Origin: Candidatus Poribacteria bacterium
GTDB taxonomy: Bacteria > Poribacteria > WGA-4E > WGA-3G
Assembly: GCA_003635195.1 (NCBI GenBank)
Contig: PYIY01000210.1
Location: 1 to 39,161 of the forward strand
DNA length: 39,161 bases
Direction: 5' to 3'
Below the pieces are notes generated by a model. The model saw only the letters and a list, made by a program, of their open reading frames with translations. It was not told the DNA's origin and ran no database searches. This document shows positions 31,503-39,161 of this stretch, in pieces. Numbering within the stretch: position 1 is the first letter of the stretch; each line of letters begins with the position of its first letter. The position numbers and the translations under genes were made by a program.

Positions 31503-32318
31503 TTAAAATGTGATCCAGTCCGTACCCACTGCCGGTGCTATAAATCGGACGTATACATCCGAAAAACCGACCCAACAGAGACTCATCCATGCCCAGAGCA
31601 TGTGGCGACGGTTCAAACAACTGACACAGTTATATGCCCCCCGACGGATCGGTGCTTTGGAGAGCAGATCGACTGCCCCGCCGACCAAATGTCGTAAAGA
31701 GTGGCACCCGAGCGTATAACCGCCTAAAAGGACAACATTGCCTGCCAAAATAATAGTGCCTACGCCGATGCCAAAGGTTGTCCCGCCGTTACCATCGTCA
31801 AACCAGAGTGCTTTCCATACGTCGTAAGCGAGGATACCGAGAAAAATGATTGCGAGATAAAGGAAATATCTATGGATATTCTGTATAATCAATGGAAACG
31901 ACTGTTCGCCCCTGTAGTTATTACGGGGTTCTGACACTGTGCAAGAGGGTGGGTCTGCCCAAAACGCCTTGTAATACGCGCCGCGGTAGTAGTAGCAGGT
32001 AAAGCGAAATCCAAGTGGTGCCCACATAATTAGGACTGCTGGGGTAATGAAACCTGGTATCCAAGACGGCATCGGACCAAACCAGCTGTGGTCAAGACTA
32101 TGCGCGACCCCTTCGGTACCGAAAAGCACCGGTGAGTAGAGAGGGGACAGGTAGGGGCCGTGAATGAAATGATTCCCTTCAAAAACGCGAAAGAGTCCGT
32201 AAAGGACGAAGAGTCCCAACCCGATAAATACAGCTAAAGGTTGCAACCACCATGTGTCTCGGCGCTGGGTTTGAAAAGGACGATTTTCTGTTAAAGTGAG
32301 TTCGGGATGTTGGGTCAT
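31503..32318 (-). CDS. sdhC: Succinate dehydrogenase membrane anchor, single large subunit (Sdh1-like)
   Basis: A 271-residue membrane protein with about five hydrophobic segments. It contains GPYLSPLYSPVLF and LGFRFTCYYYRGAYYKAFWA, which I associate with the single anchor subunit of the mycobacterial Sdh1 complex rather than with the small SdhC/SdhD pair. Several His (SLDHSWFG, NIHRYF, GCHSLRH) could serve as haem ligands. It is directly upstream of sdhA (43 nt), and no separate sdhD is present. AAGGAAAAATCGTCT precedes the ATG. Confidence 0.8.
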   Translation of the reverse strand: MTQHPELTLTENRPFQTQRRDTWWLQPLAVFIGLGLFVLYGLFRVFEGNHFIHGPYLSPLYSPVLFGTEGVAHSLDHSWFGPMPSWIPGFITPAVLIMWAPLGFRFTCYYYRGAYYKAFWADPPSCTVSEPRNNYRGEQSFPLIIQNIHRYFLYLAIIFLGILAYDVWKALWFDDGNGGTTFGIGVGTIILAGNVVLLGGYTLGCHSLRHLVGGAVDLLSKAPIRRGAYNCVSCLNRRHMLWAWMSLCWVGFSDVYVRFIAPAVGTDWITF

Positions 32319-32341
32319 AGACGATTTTTCCTTACCTTACA

Positions 32342-32533
32342 TTAAAATTTCTTATATTCGACACATTCACAAGCCATATCATAAAGGGTGTGTGGGTCTT
32401 TTGCTCGGAGTGCTTGTCCAACAATAGGATATTCATGAGAGATATTTGAGTTATTCTGTGCCGTTTTCTTAGTTTTGTGAGGGATAGAGATAGAGATCTT
32501 ACCCTCCGGACGAAACGGACGGAGATTATACAA
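32342..32533 (-). CDS. Small hypothetical ORF in frame after the PIN gene
   Basis: 63 residues from a TTG at 32533, with no ribosome binding site. The frame is open without interruption back to the TGA of the PIN gene and is the same frame, reading TYVAVSDLYNLRPFRPEGK across the putative start. This suggests it is the tail of a longer protein cut off by the stop or by rearrangement. No motif recognised. Confidence 0.3.
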   Translation of the reverse strand: MYNLRPFRPEGKISISIPHKTKKTAQNNSNISHEYPIVGQALRAKDPHTLYDMACECVEYKKF

Positions 32534-32557
32534 GTCTGAAACCGCTACGTAAGTGGG

Positions 32558-33253
32558 TCAGTCCTTCTTATTTTCATCGTTTCGAGTTGGCGGTGGTGGA
32601 AGATATTTCCAACCGAGTGCCTTAAATTTCTTCTGTTCCGCCTTCAAATAGTCGTAGAGTTCTTGCGAGGATTTAAATTGAGCGGCAAATTCTTCTTTCA
32701 TTCGATAGCACTCTTCCAGCACAGGATCCATGCGCGTATCATGTTTCTCTTTCACTTGAATTTCCTCAATTAGTTCAATAGGTGTGCAAAGGGTTGTAGG
32801 TTGAAACCCTACGGTATGACACACTTCATTTATCAGATTCCGCTTTGTTTCGTTCACAATATGCTTATAGTTCCAAGAAACTAAGTATTCGACGTTATTC
32901 ACCGTAGCAATGGCGATATGCTGTGCGTCTGGGCGCGAGTACTCTGGGATAGCACCAGCATCTATCAAGTTCTCCACGAGTGTAATAGCCTCCAATGGCA
33001 CGTCCAATACAGGTAAATCTGCCAGCACCTCAAGCCTTTGTTGCGCAGCTATCGCATCACCCCGACTGGCTTCGTTAAGAACGATATCTGAAATCATGAA
33101 TTCAAAGTTCTCAGCATATTCTGTCCACAGTTGTTGCGTTGCTTGTTGCCGGGTGGCCAATGTTACATCGTGGCTCGGTCTTGCCACTAAATAACTGACC
33201 ACGGTTGTTTCGATGTAAACTTTTGGCTTAAGTGTATTATTATATTGTATCAT
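32558..33253 (-). CDS. PIN-domain protein (VapC-like) with C-terminal helical extension
   Basis: 231 residues. The N-terminal about 150 residues are a PIN-like nuclease fold: KVYIETTVVSYLVARPS gives the first acidic residue (Glu in place of the usual Asp), ISDIVLNEASRG the next, and RPDAQHIAIATVNN the third acidic motif. The C-terminal about 55 residues (DPVLEECYRMKEEFAAQFKS) resemble small proteins I recall as separate neighbours of such PIN genes, suggesting a fused partner; this is from memory. No ribosome binding site precedes the ATG, which lies inside a consensus-like promoter. Confidence 0.65.
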   Translation of the reverse strand: MIQYNNTLKPKVYIETTVVSYLVARPSHDVTLATRQQATQQLWTEYAENFEFMISDIVLNEASRGDAIAAQQRLEVLADLPVLDVPLEAITLVENLIDAGAIPEYSRPDAQHIAIATVNNVEYLVSWNYKHIVNETKRNLINEVCHTVGFQPTTLCTPIELIEEIQVKEKHDTRMDPVLEECYRMKEEFAAQFKSSQELYDYLKAEQKKFKALGWKYLPPPPTRNDENKKD

Positions 33254-33272
33254 GCAATGAGATTTTTGTCAA
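33244..33272 (-). promoter_or_regulatory. Consensus-like promoter overlapping the PIN gene start
   Basis: The minus strand has TTGACA (33267-33272), a 17-nt spacer and TACAAT (33244-33249). The predicted transcription start (about 33237) would lie downstream of the only ATG (33251-33253), leaving no standard start before the PIN core. Confidence 0.5.
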
Positions 33273-33295
33273 ATTACGGATTCGTTCGATCAGTA

Positions 33296-35158
33296 TTAAC
33301 GCAGCCTCCACAGCAACACCGTGCAATCAGCACTTCCGCTGGCAAGTATCCGCCCATCGGGACTAAATGCCACACTCCGAACTCTGGCAGCGTGTCCAGT
33401 GAGTGTCGTGATGTGTATACCGGTATTTGCATCCCATAGACGGACGGTGCTATCATCACTTCCACTGGCAATTATACGTCCATCGGGACTGAACACTACC
33501 CTGAAAAAATTTTGTGTGTCGCCAGTAAGCGTGTGCTTATGTTCACCGGTATTTGTGTTCCAGAGGCGTATGGTCCCATCGCCACTTCCGGTAGCAATGG
33601 TATTCCCATCAGGACTAAACGCTACACTCCAGACCCTACTCGTATGTCCTATGAGTGTTTTTTGGTGCGTGCCTGTTTTCGTATCCCAAAGTCGGATGGT
33701 GTGATCGCTACTTCCTGTAGCGATCGTCCTTCCATCAAAACTGAACGCTACACTCCAGACATCCCACGTATGCCCTTTGAGTGTCATCTTATGTTTTCCG
33801 GTATTTGCGTCCCACAAGCGGGCGGTATGATCGCTATTCCCCGTAACGATCATATTTCCGTCTGGACTGAACGCCACACTCCGAACCTCATCGGTATATC
33901 CTGTGAGTGTTTTCGTGTGTTTTCCAGTGTGTACGTCCCAAAGTGTGATGATATTCCTATTATCGCCACTAGTAACGATGGTGTTTCCATCCGGACTGAA
34001 CGCTACGCTCCAAACACCCCAAATATCCTCAGTAAAGGTGTTTTTCTGCTTCCCGGTGTGTGCGTCCCAGAGTCGGACAGTGCCGAGGTAATGTCCAGTA
34101 GCGATCGTCCTTCCATCCGGACTGAACGCCACACTCCGAACCTCATCGGTATATCCTGTGAGTGTTTTCGTGTGTTTTCCGGTGTGTGGGTCCCAAAATC
34201 GGAGGGTGCCATCCGCACTCCCCGTAGTGATTGTGTTTCCGTCGGGGCTGAACGCCACACTGTCGATATACCGCGTATGTCCAATAAGTGTCCTCTTGTG
34301 TTCACCGGTATTTGTGTCCCAGAGTCCGATGGTGTTGTCGCTATTGCCACTCGCGAAAGTGCGACCATCAGGACTGAATACGATGCTATTGACGGAGAAC
34401 TTGTCCTCGATGATAAGCGTTTTCTTGTGTGTGCCAGTGATCGCATCCCACAGTCGTATGGTACCGTCCCCGCTTCCGCTGACAATAGTTTTTCCATCCG
34501 GACTGAATGGGACGCTATTGACCTCACGCGTATGCCCTACGAGCGTTATTTTCTGTTCACCCGTATTTGCGTTCCAGAGTCGTATCGTGCCGTCCTCACT
34601 CCCACTTATGACTGTTTCGCCATCAGGACTGAATGCCATACTGAAAACCCTATTCCTATCTCCAGAGAGCGTTATTTGCTGTTCGCCAGTATCTGCGTTC
34701 CAGAGTCCGATGGTGCTGTCACTACTGCCACTGGCGATCGTCCTTCCATCGGGACTGAACGCTATGCTGAAGATCCCATCTGTGTGTCCGATGAGTGTTG
34801 TTTTAGGTATGCCTGTGACTCTATCCAATAGGTGAATATTGCCGTTACCACTCCCAATCGCAAAAGTCCGTCCATCGGGACTCAGTGCCATGCAGGAAAT
34901 TCCATCTATATCCCCAGTGAACAAACCGGTCTCTTGCAGGGTAGTTGTATCGTAGAGCCAAATACCGATATTACTTGCGACAGCGAGGAGTGTGCCGTCC
35001 GAAGCGTATTGTATGCCTCGTATGCCACCTTTCCCGATTCGCGCGATGGCACCCTCAGGGAGTTCCCATTGTGGGTAGTCTTGGGCGAAGGTGTTAGATA
35101 TGAGTAGGGTTGAGACGAGAATAAGCGTCAAGGAAGTAGAAAACAGATTCTTTTTCAT
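33296..35158 (-). CDS. Secreted WD40 protein with 14 repeats
   Basis: 620 residues from the ATG at 35158 (MKKNLFSTSLTL), the start giving a clean signal peptide ending near NTFAQD. After a short segment (WELPEGAIARIGKGG) come 14 WD40 repeats of the form SVAFSPDGxTIATGSxDxTI followed by RLWD, enough for two seven-bladed propellers. Repeats are very alike at DNA level, which suggests internal expansion. No enzymatic domain. Probably a periplasmic or exported binding scaffold. It follows a homologous WD40 gene by 53 nt. Confidence 0.85.
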   Translation of the reverse strand: MKKNLFSTSLTLILVSTLLISNTFAQDYPQWELPEGAIARIGKGGIRGIQYASDGTLLAVASNIGIWLYDTTTLQETGLFTGDIDGISCMALSPDGRTFAIGSGNGNIHLLDRVTGIPKTTLIGHTDGIFSIAFSPDGRTIASGSSDSTIGLWNADTGEQQITLSGDRNRVFSMAFSPDGETVISGSEDGTIRLWNANTGEQKITLVGHTREVNSVPFSPDGKTIVSGSGDGTIRLWDAITGTHKKTLIIEDKFSVNSIVFSPDGRTFASGNSDNTIGLWDTNTGEHKRTLIGHTRYIDSVAFSPDGNTITTGSADGTLRFWDPHTGKHTKTLTGYTDEVRSVAFSPDGRTIATGHYLGTVRLWDAHTGKQKNTFTEDIWGVWSVAFSPDGNTIVTSGDNRNIITLWDVHTGKHTKTLTGYTDEVRSVAFSPDGNMIVTGNSDHTARLWDANTGKHKMTLKGHTWDVWSVAFSFDGRTIATGSSDHTIRLWDTKTGTHQKTLIGHTSRVWSVAFSPDGNTIATGSGDGTIRLWNTNTGEHKHTLTGDTQNFFRVVFSPDGRIIASGSDDSTVRLWDANTGIHITTLTGHAARVRSVAFSPDGRILASGSADCTVLLWRLR

Positions 35159-35211
35159 TATCAAAGTTCTCTTTTCGATAAAACTGATACTACCAAACAT
35201 TAGTCGTGATG

Positions 35212-37176
35212 TTAAGGAGATAACTCCCACAGAAGGACTGAACAGTCCAGACTTCCACTTACAAGCATTTTTCCGTCAGGACTAAACGCCACACTATTGA
35301 CCAAAGACGTGTGCCCTCTGAATGTTTTCTTGTGTTTGCCTGTTTCAAGGTCCCATAGGTGGATGTTGCCTTCCGCTCCACCACTTGCGAGTGTGTTTCC
35401 ACCGGGACTAAATGCTACACTAATGACCCATAGTGTATGTCCAAAGAGCGTTCGCTTGAGTTCACCTGTTGCGGCGTTCCACAAACGGATCTCACTATCT
35501 CCACCACCACTGACAATTGTATTTCCATCGGGACTAAATGCTACGCACTTAACCGGTTTTGGATGTTCCATAAGCGTTACCTTAGCTGTACCTACATCCC
35601 ACAGTCGGATGGTACCGTCCGGACTCCCACTGACAATAGTTTTCCCATCCGGACTAAACGCGATGCTATTGATGACATCTATATGTCTAAGTTGTCCGGG
35701 GACCGTGAGCGGGGGCGTGAGCGTCTGTTTATGTTTACCGGTGTGTGCATCCCAAAGATGAATCCTTTCCATGCCACTGCCAGAAGCGATCGTTTTTCCA
35801 TCGGGACTGAATGCCAAGCATTCAGCATAGCCTCTTCGTTCTATGGATGGAATTCTGGGTGTCTCTGTGTCTAAATCCCATAAATGAATACCCTCACGAC
35901 TCCCACTGGCAAGTGTTTTTCCATCGGGACTGAACGCCAAATCATTGGTCCAAGCCGTGGAGCCAGAAATTGTTTTCTTGTGTCTCTTTGTTTGTACGTC
36001 CCATAGGTAGATGTTGCCTCTAAAACTATCGTTAGCAATTGTTTTTCCATCAGGGCTGAACGCGACACAATCGACCGAAGACAAGTAAGACAAGTACCCC
36101 ACAATTGTTTTCTGGATCTCCCATGTTTCAACGTTCCATAGATAGATACCAGCTCTGCTGCCAGTTGCGAGTGTTTTTCCGTCCGGACTGAATGCTACAC
36201 GCCTAATTCCAGGATACATTTTAGTGAGCATTTTCTTCAGGGTTCCGGTTTTTACATCCCAAAGGCGGATGGAGTCGTCAAAACCTCCACTAACAAGGGT
36301 GTTACCATCCAGACTAAACGTAATAACACTCCTGACATCCTCATGCTCAGTAAGGGTCATCTTCTGTTTCCCTGTATCAGCATCCCACAAGCCGATAGCG
36401 TATTTCCAATTTCCAGCAGCAATGGTTGCCTTTACAGCAGCAATGGTTTTCCCGTCTGGGCTGAAGACTACGCTTAAAACCGAACCCCTCTCGTCGGGAA
36501 AAGTCATCTTATGTTTGCCTGTTGGCATATCCCACAAGCGGATGCTGCCATCTGCGCTACCACTCGCCAGGCTGCTGCCATCGGGACTGAAAACCACGCT
36601 CCGGACCTCATCTGTGTGTCCGATGAGCGTTTGCTTGAGCTCCACCGTATGTGCATCCCATAAGCGGATGTTACCATCATCATTACTAACAAGCGTTTTT
36701 CCATCGGGACTGAATACAAGCGTATTAATTCTGAATCCATCGTATCTAATTCTGAGTTCATCGTCTGCTTCAATGAATCTCTTTTTTGTGGCTCCAATGA
36801 ATATCTTCTTATGTGTGCCTGTGCCCTTATTCCTGACGTGGATGGTACCATCCGAACTTCCAGTGGCGATCGTTTTTCCATCCGGACTGAACGCCACAGC
36901 TTTGACTAATGCTGTGTGTCCGGTGAGTAGGTCAATCTCTCGGTAGGTAGATGTATCGTAGAGCCAGACCCCAATACCACTTGCTACTGCGAGTTGTGTT
37001 CCATCTTGAGAATATTTTATTTCGGCGATCCGACCTTTCCCAAATCGCGCGATGGCTCCCTCCGGGAGATTCATTTGTGTATAGTCTTCGCCGAAGGTGT
37101 TGGATAGCAGCAGAAATGAAATGAGAAAAAGCGTCAAAAAAGTGGAGAATAGTCTCATTTTCATTACAATTCTCAT
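35212..37176 (-). CDS. Secreted WD40 protein with 14 repeats, paralogue of the next gene
   Basis: 654 residues from the first ATG; two further ATGs (37164, 37158) are possible starts. The signal peptide ends near NTFGED. The segment MNLPEGAIARFGKGRIAEIK matches the paralogue at 33296-35158, and 14 WD40 repeats follow. Repeat 5 has an insertion (AVKATIAAGNWKYAIGLW). Gap to the upstream epimerase gene is 18 nt, so the three genes form an apparent operon. Confidence 0.85.
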   Translation of the reverse strand: MRIVMKMRLFSTFLTLFLISFLLLSNTFGEDYTQMNLPEGAIARFGKGRIAEIKYSQDGTQLAVASGIGVWLYDTSTYREIDLLTGHTALVKAVAFSPDGKTIATGSSDGTIHVRNKGTGTHKKIFIGATKKRFIEADDELRIRYDGFRINTLVFSPDGKTLVSNDDGNIRLWDAHTVELKQTLIGHTDEVRSVVFSPDGSSLASGSADGSIRLWDMPTGKHKMTFPDERGSVLSVVFSPDGKTIAAVKATIAAGNWKYAIGLWDADTGKQKMTLTEHEDVRSVITFSLDGNTLVSGGFDDSIRLWDVKTGTLKKMLTKMYPGIRRVAFSPDGKTLATGSRAGIYLWNVETWEIQKTIVGYLSYLSSVDCVAFSPDGKTIANDSFRGNIYLWDVQTKRHKKTISGSTAWTNDLAFSPDGKTLASGSREGIHLWDLDTETPRIPSIERRGYAECLAFSPDGKTIASGSGMERIHLWDAHTGKHKQTLTPPLTVPGQLRHIDVINSIAFSPDGKTIVSGSPDGTIRLWDVGTAKVTLMEHPKPVKCVAFSPDGNTIVSGGGDSEIRLWNAATGELKRTLFGHTLWVISVAFSPGGNTLASGGAEGNIHLWDLETGKHKKTFRGHTSLVNSVAFSPDGKMLVSGSLDCSVLLWELSP

Positions 37177-37194
37177 GTATTTGGTCGTCCGTAT

Positions 37195-37938
37195 TTATAC
37201 GTTTACACGCATATGCGTCAGCGGTTCCCAGCCGAGCAGACGTTTCGCTTTTGAGAGGTTGATTTCCTTCTGTTCATGGTCTCCCGCGATGAAGAAAGCA
37301 TCAAAGCCTTCGTGTTCGACCGAGATGGCAGCGAGATAGGCAGTTGCCAAGTCTTGCTCATCTGTCCACCAGATATGCACCGAGGAATCTTTCGGTTGAT
37401 TGTACCGCTCAAGCCACTGCTCGCGTGTAGATGGTCCGGTGATGCGCAAGGCGATGAGCGACATACCGTGTTCCCGCGCGAAGTATTCACAGACCTGTTC
37501 ACCAAAACCCTTGGTTAACCCGTAGACACCGGGGTTATCGCGCGGCACGACATCTTCGTAAGGGAAGTTATTCCGCGTCCGCTCATGTACTGTGAAGGTG
37601 CTTGTATAGACAGCATGTCGGATACCTGCTTCCTTCGCGGCGTGTAGCACGATATGCAGCCCTTTTGCGTTCACCTCGTAGTTTGCGATGATGTCGCTGA
37701 AATCCGCGACAGAGGACCGATCGCTCGTCGGTTGCAGCATGACCATATAGACAAACGTATCCATCCCTTTTAACGCTTCCTGAACGATATTGGGGTCGGT
37801 AACGGATCCTTGGATATAGTCTACAGAGGTATCTTTAGGTGGGTTGGGGTCGAGCACTCGGAAATTATGATGGCTTTTCATATAAGGCAGCGTCATCGTT
37901 CCAACGTGCCCCGAACCACCTATGAGTAAAACATTCAC
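37195..37938 (-). CDS. NAD-dependent epimerase/dehydratase (extended SDR)
   Basis: 247 residues from a GTG at 37938, with AGGAG 7 nt upstream. The cofactor loop is LLIGGSGHVGT. The catalytic Tyr and Lys are in YGLTKGFGE, with Thr/Ser before them (YTSTFTVHE). The family acts on nucleotide sugars or sugar acids; the substrate is not readable. It is shorter than typical epimerases (about 310), which fits uronate-dehydrogenase-like members, a guess. Confidence 0.85.
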   Translation of the reverse strand: MNVLLIGGSGHVGTMTLPYMKSHHNFRVLDPNPPKDTSVDYIQGSVTDPNIVQEALKGMDTFVYMVMLQPTSDRSSVADFSDIIANYEVNAKGLHIVLHAAKEAGIRHAVYTSTFTVHERTRNNFPYEDVVPRDNPGVYGLTKGFGEQVCEYFAREHGMSLIALRITGPSTREQWLERYNQPKDSSVHIWWTDEQDLATAYLAAISVEHEGFDAFFIAGDHEQKEINLSKAKRLLGWEPLTHMRVNV

Positions 37939-38026
37939 TGTTTTTCTCCTATTTTATGCGTATTGCGTGACTTATTTGAATGTTTATTGGACGGTCAGTT
38001 TTAGTATCTGCTGCGATAGGCACATG

Positions 38027-39161
38027 TTACGGTAGTGTGGAGAAGTCCCATAGGAGTATCGTGCCATCTGTCCTCCCGCTGGCAAGCACTTTCCCATCCG
38101 GACTGAATGCTACACTTGAGACACCCCCCGTATGCCCCTTAAGGGTTTTGAGATGTTCACCCGTGTGAGCATCCCAAACACGGATTTCACCGCTCCAAGT
38201 TCCACTGCTGAGATGTCCGTTCCAATCATACCAGTCTCCACTAACAATAAGGTTTCCATCCGGACTGAATGCCACGCTTGAGACCACATCTTTGTGTCCT
38301 GTGAGGGTTTTGATGAGTTCACCTGTGTTGGCATTCCACAAGCGGACTTCCTCGCCCGCACTCGCCTTACCTTCATAACCCATCCAATGCCCGCTACCGC
38401 TGGCGATAGTATTTCCGTCTGGACTGAATACCACACTATTGACTACGGACGTATGCCCTGTGAGGGTTTTGATGAGTTCACCTGTGTTGGCATTCCATAG
38501 GCGAATTTCTTGACCCACACACGTACCCGAATTCTCACGCCCTCCCAAATATACTAACCTCCCACTGCCGCTGGCGATAGTATTTCCGTCCGAACTAAAA
38601 GCGACAGTGTTGACGTTTTCGACATGCCCTGTGAGGGTTTTGATGAGTTCACCTGTGTTGGCATTCCATAAGCGGACGGTTCTGTCGTCACCCGCACTGG
38701 CGATTGTTTTTCCGTCCGAGCTGAAAACGACACTATTCACCGAATCCGCATGTGCCATGAGCGTTTTGAGGCGTTTACGTGTACTGACATTCCATAAGCA
38801 GATCGTTCCGTCGTCACTGGCACTGGCGATAGTGTTCCCGTCCGGACTGAAAACGACGCTGTTAACAGATTTCGTATGTCCTATCAAAGTTTTGAGGCGT
38901 TGGTTAGTGTGGGCATCCCATAGGTGGATGTTGTTCCCACCACAACTAACAATTGTGTTACCATCTGGACTGAAAGCCGCATTTCCGATTGAACCTATAT
39001 CTTTTCCTCTGAATTTATCTTCTGAACCTATATTTCTCGTAAGACTTTCGAGGAATTGAAAAGTATGAGCATTCCGTAGCAATATACCCATTTCACTTCC
39101 AATCGCGCATGTCCTGCCGTCTGGACTGAAAGCTGCGCTGAACGCGGGAACTTGAACCTCT
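38027..39161 (-). CDS. WD40 repeat protein, C-terminal part (5' end outside window)
   Basis: The frame is open through the right edge and encodes a WD40 repeat (FSAAFSPDGRTCAIGSEMGI) before the first ATG at 39091, so that ATG is not the start. Eight repeats are visible. Three consecutive ones (fifth to seventh) carry 10-17 residue insertions at the same position, between the second and third strands (for example GSGHWMGYEGKASAGEEV). Stop TAA at 38027. The signal peptide, if any, lies off the window. Confidence 0.85.
   Translation of the reverse strand, partial: EVQVPAFSAAFSPDGRTCAIGSEMGILLRNAHTFQFLESLTRNIGSEDKFRGKDIGSIGNAAFSPDGNTIVSCGGNNIHLWDAHTNQRLKTLIGHTKSVNSVVFSPDGNTIASASDDGTICLWNVSTRKRLKTLMAHADSVNSVVFSSDGKTIASAGDDRTVRLWNANTGELIKTLTGHVENVNTVAFSSDGNTIASGSGRLVYLGGRENSGTCVGQEIRLWNANTGELIKTLTGHTSVVNSVVFSPDGNTIASGSGHWMGYEGKASAGEEVRLWNANTGELIKTLTGHKDVVSSVAFSPDGNLIVSGDWYDWNGHLSSGTWSGEIRVWDAHTGEHLKTLKGHTGGVSSVAFSPDGKVLASGRTDGTILLWDFSTLP

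Noticed and set aside
33512..34831. Long plus-strand open frame of 439 codons
   Set aside because: It is the mirror of the WD40 repeat gene on the other strand; its repeats follow the WD40 period and it has no motif of its own.
38027..39091. WD40 gene complete with start at 39091
   Set aside because: The frame continues to the window edge and encodes another WD40 repeat, so the gene is partial.

Overview
The window reads as a piece of a bacterial chromosome from an uncultured lineage. Gene content (several Gfo/Idh/MocA oxidoreductases, many 14-blade WD40 secreted proteins, TPR proteins, ECF sigma factors with large C-terminal partners, single-subunit-anchor succinate dehydrogenase, solo TnpB/IsrB elements) is reminiscent of Candidatus Poribacteria. 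That assignment is from recollection of gene style, not from a search. Almost every host gene lies on the minus strand; the only plus-strand genes are a GDSL hydrolase tail at the left edge and tnpB.

Layout, left to right: (1) 1-2.2 kb: tail of an SGNH/GDSL hydrolase, a secreted TPR/membrane protein, a Gfo/Idh/MocA oxidoreductase. (2) 2.4-10.7 kb, read right to left: an ECF sigma factor fused in frame to an S9 prolyl-oligopeptidase-like domain whose nucleophile position is Gly, then two ABC-2 permeases with no ATPase gene, then a stand-alone S9 paralogue that keeps the GxSxGG serine. A TGC-TATAAT promoter preceded by a perfect 10+10 bp inverted repeat drives this set. This is the most unusual unit in the window. 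(3) 10.8-14.6 kb: two OMEGA-type solo elements (tnpB forward, isrB reverse) that carry matching end structures in the same orientation and flank a second TPR/membrane gene. The isrB copy carries one in-frame TAG and has rewritten the 3' end of cvpA. (4) 14.6-17.5 kb: an apparent operon of ECF sigma factor, degenerate FHA protein, TPR-gluzincin protease and CvpA. (5) 17.8-21.6 kb: a housekeeping translation/termination block rho-rpmE-prfA-prmC, with a strong promoter about 680 nt upstream of rho. (6) 22.4-28.5 kb: a TPR envelope protein, a trypsin-like protease fused to TPRs, another Gfo/Idh/MocA protein and a small YgiT-like ORF. (7) 28.6-32.3 kb: succinate dehydrogenase operon (membrane anchor, SdhA, SdhB) of the type with one large anchor. 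(8) 32.3-33.3 kb: a PIN-domain toxin-like gene with a C-terminal helical extension. (9) 33.3-39.2 kb: two 14-repeat WD40 proteins behind an NAD-dependent epimerase, and a third WD40 gene running off the right edge.

No rRNA, tRNA or CRISPR array was recognised. All function calls are from reading motifs by eye; no database search was possible.
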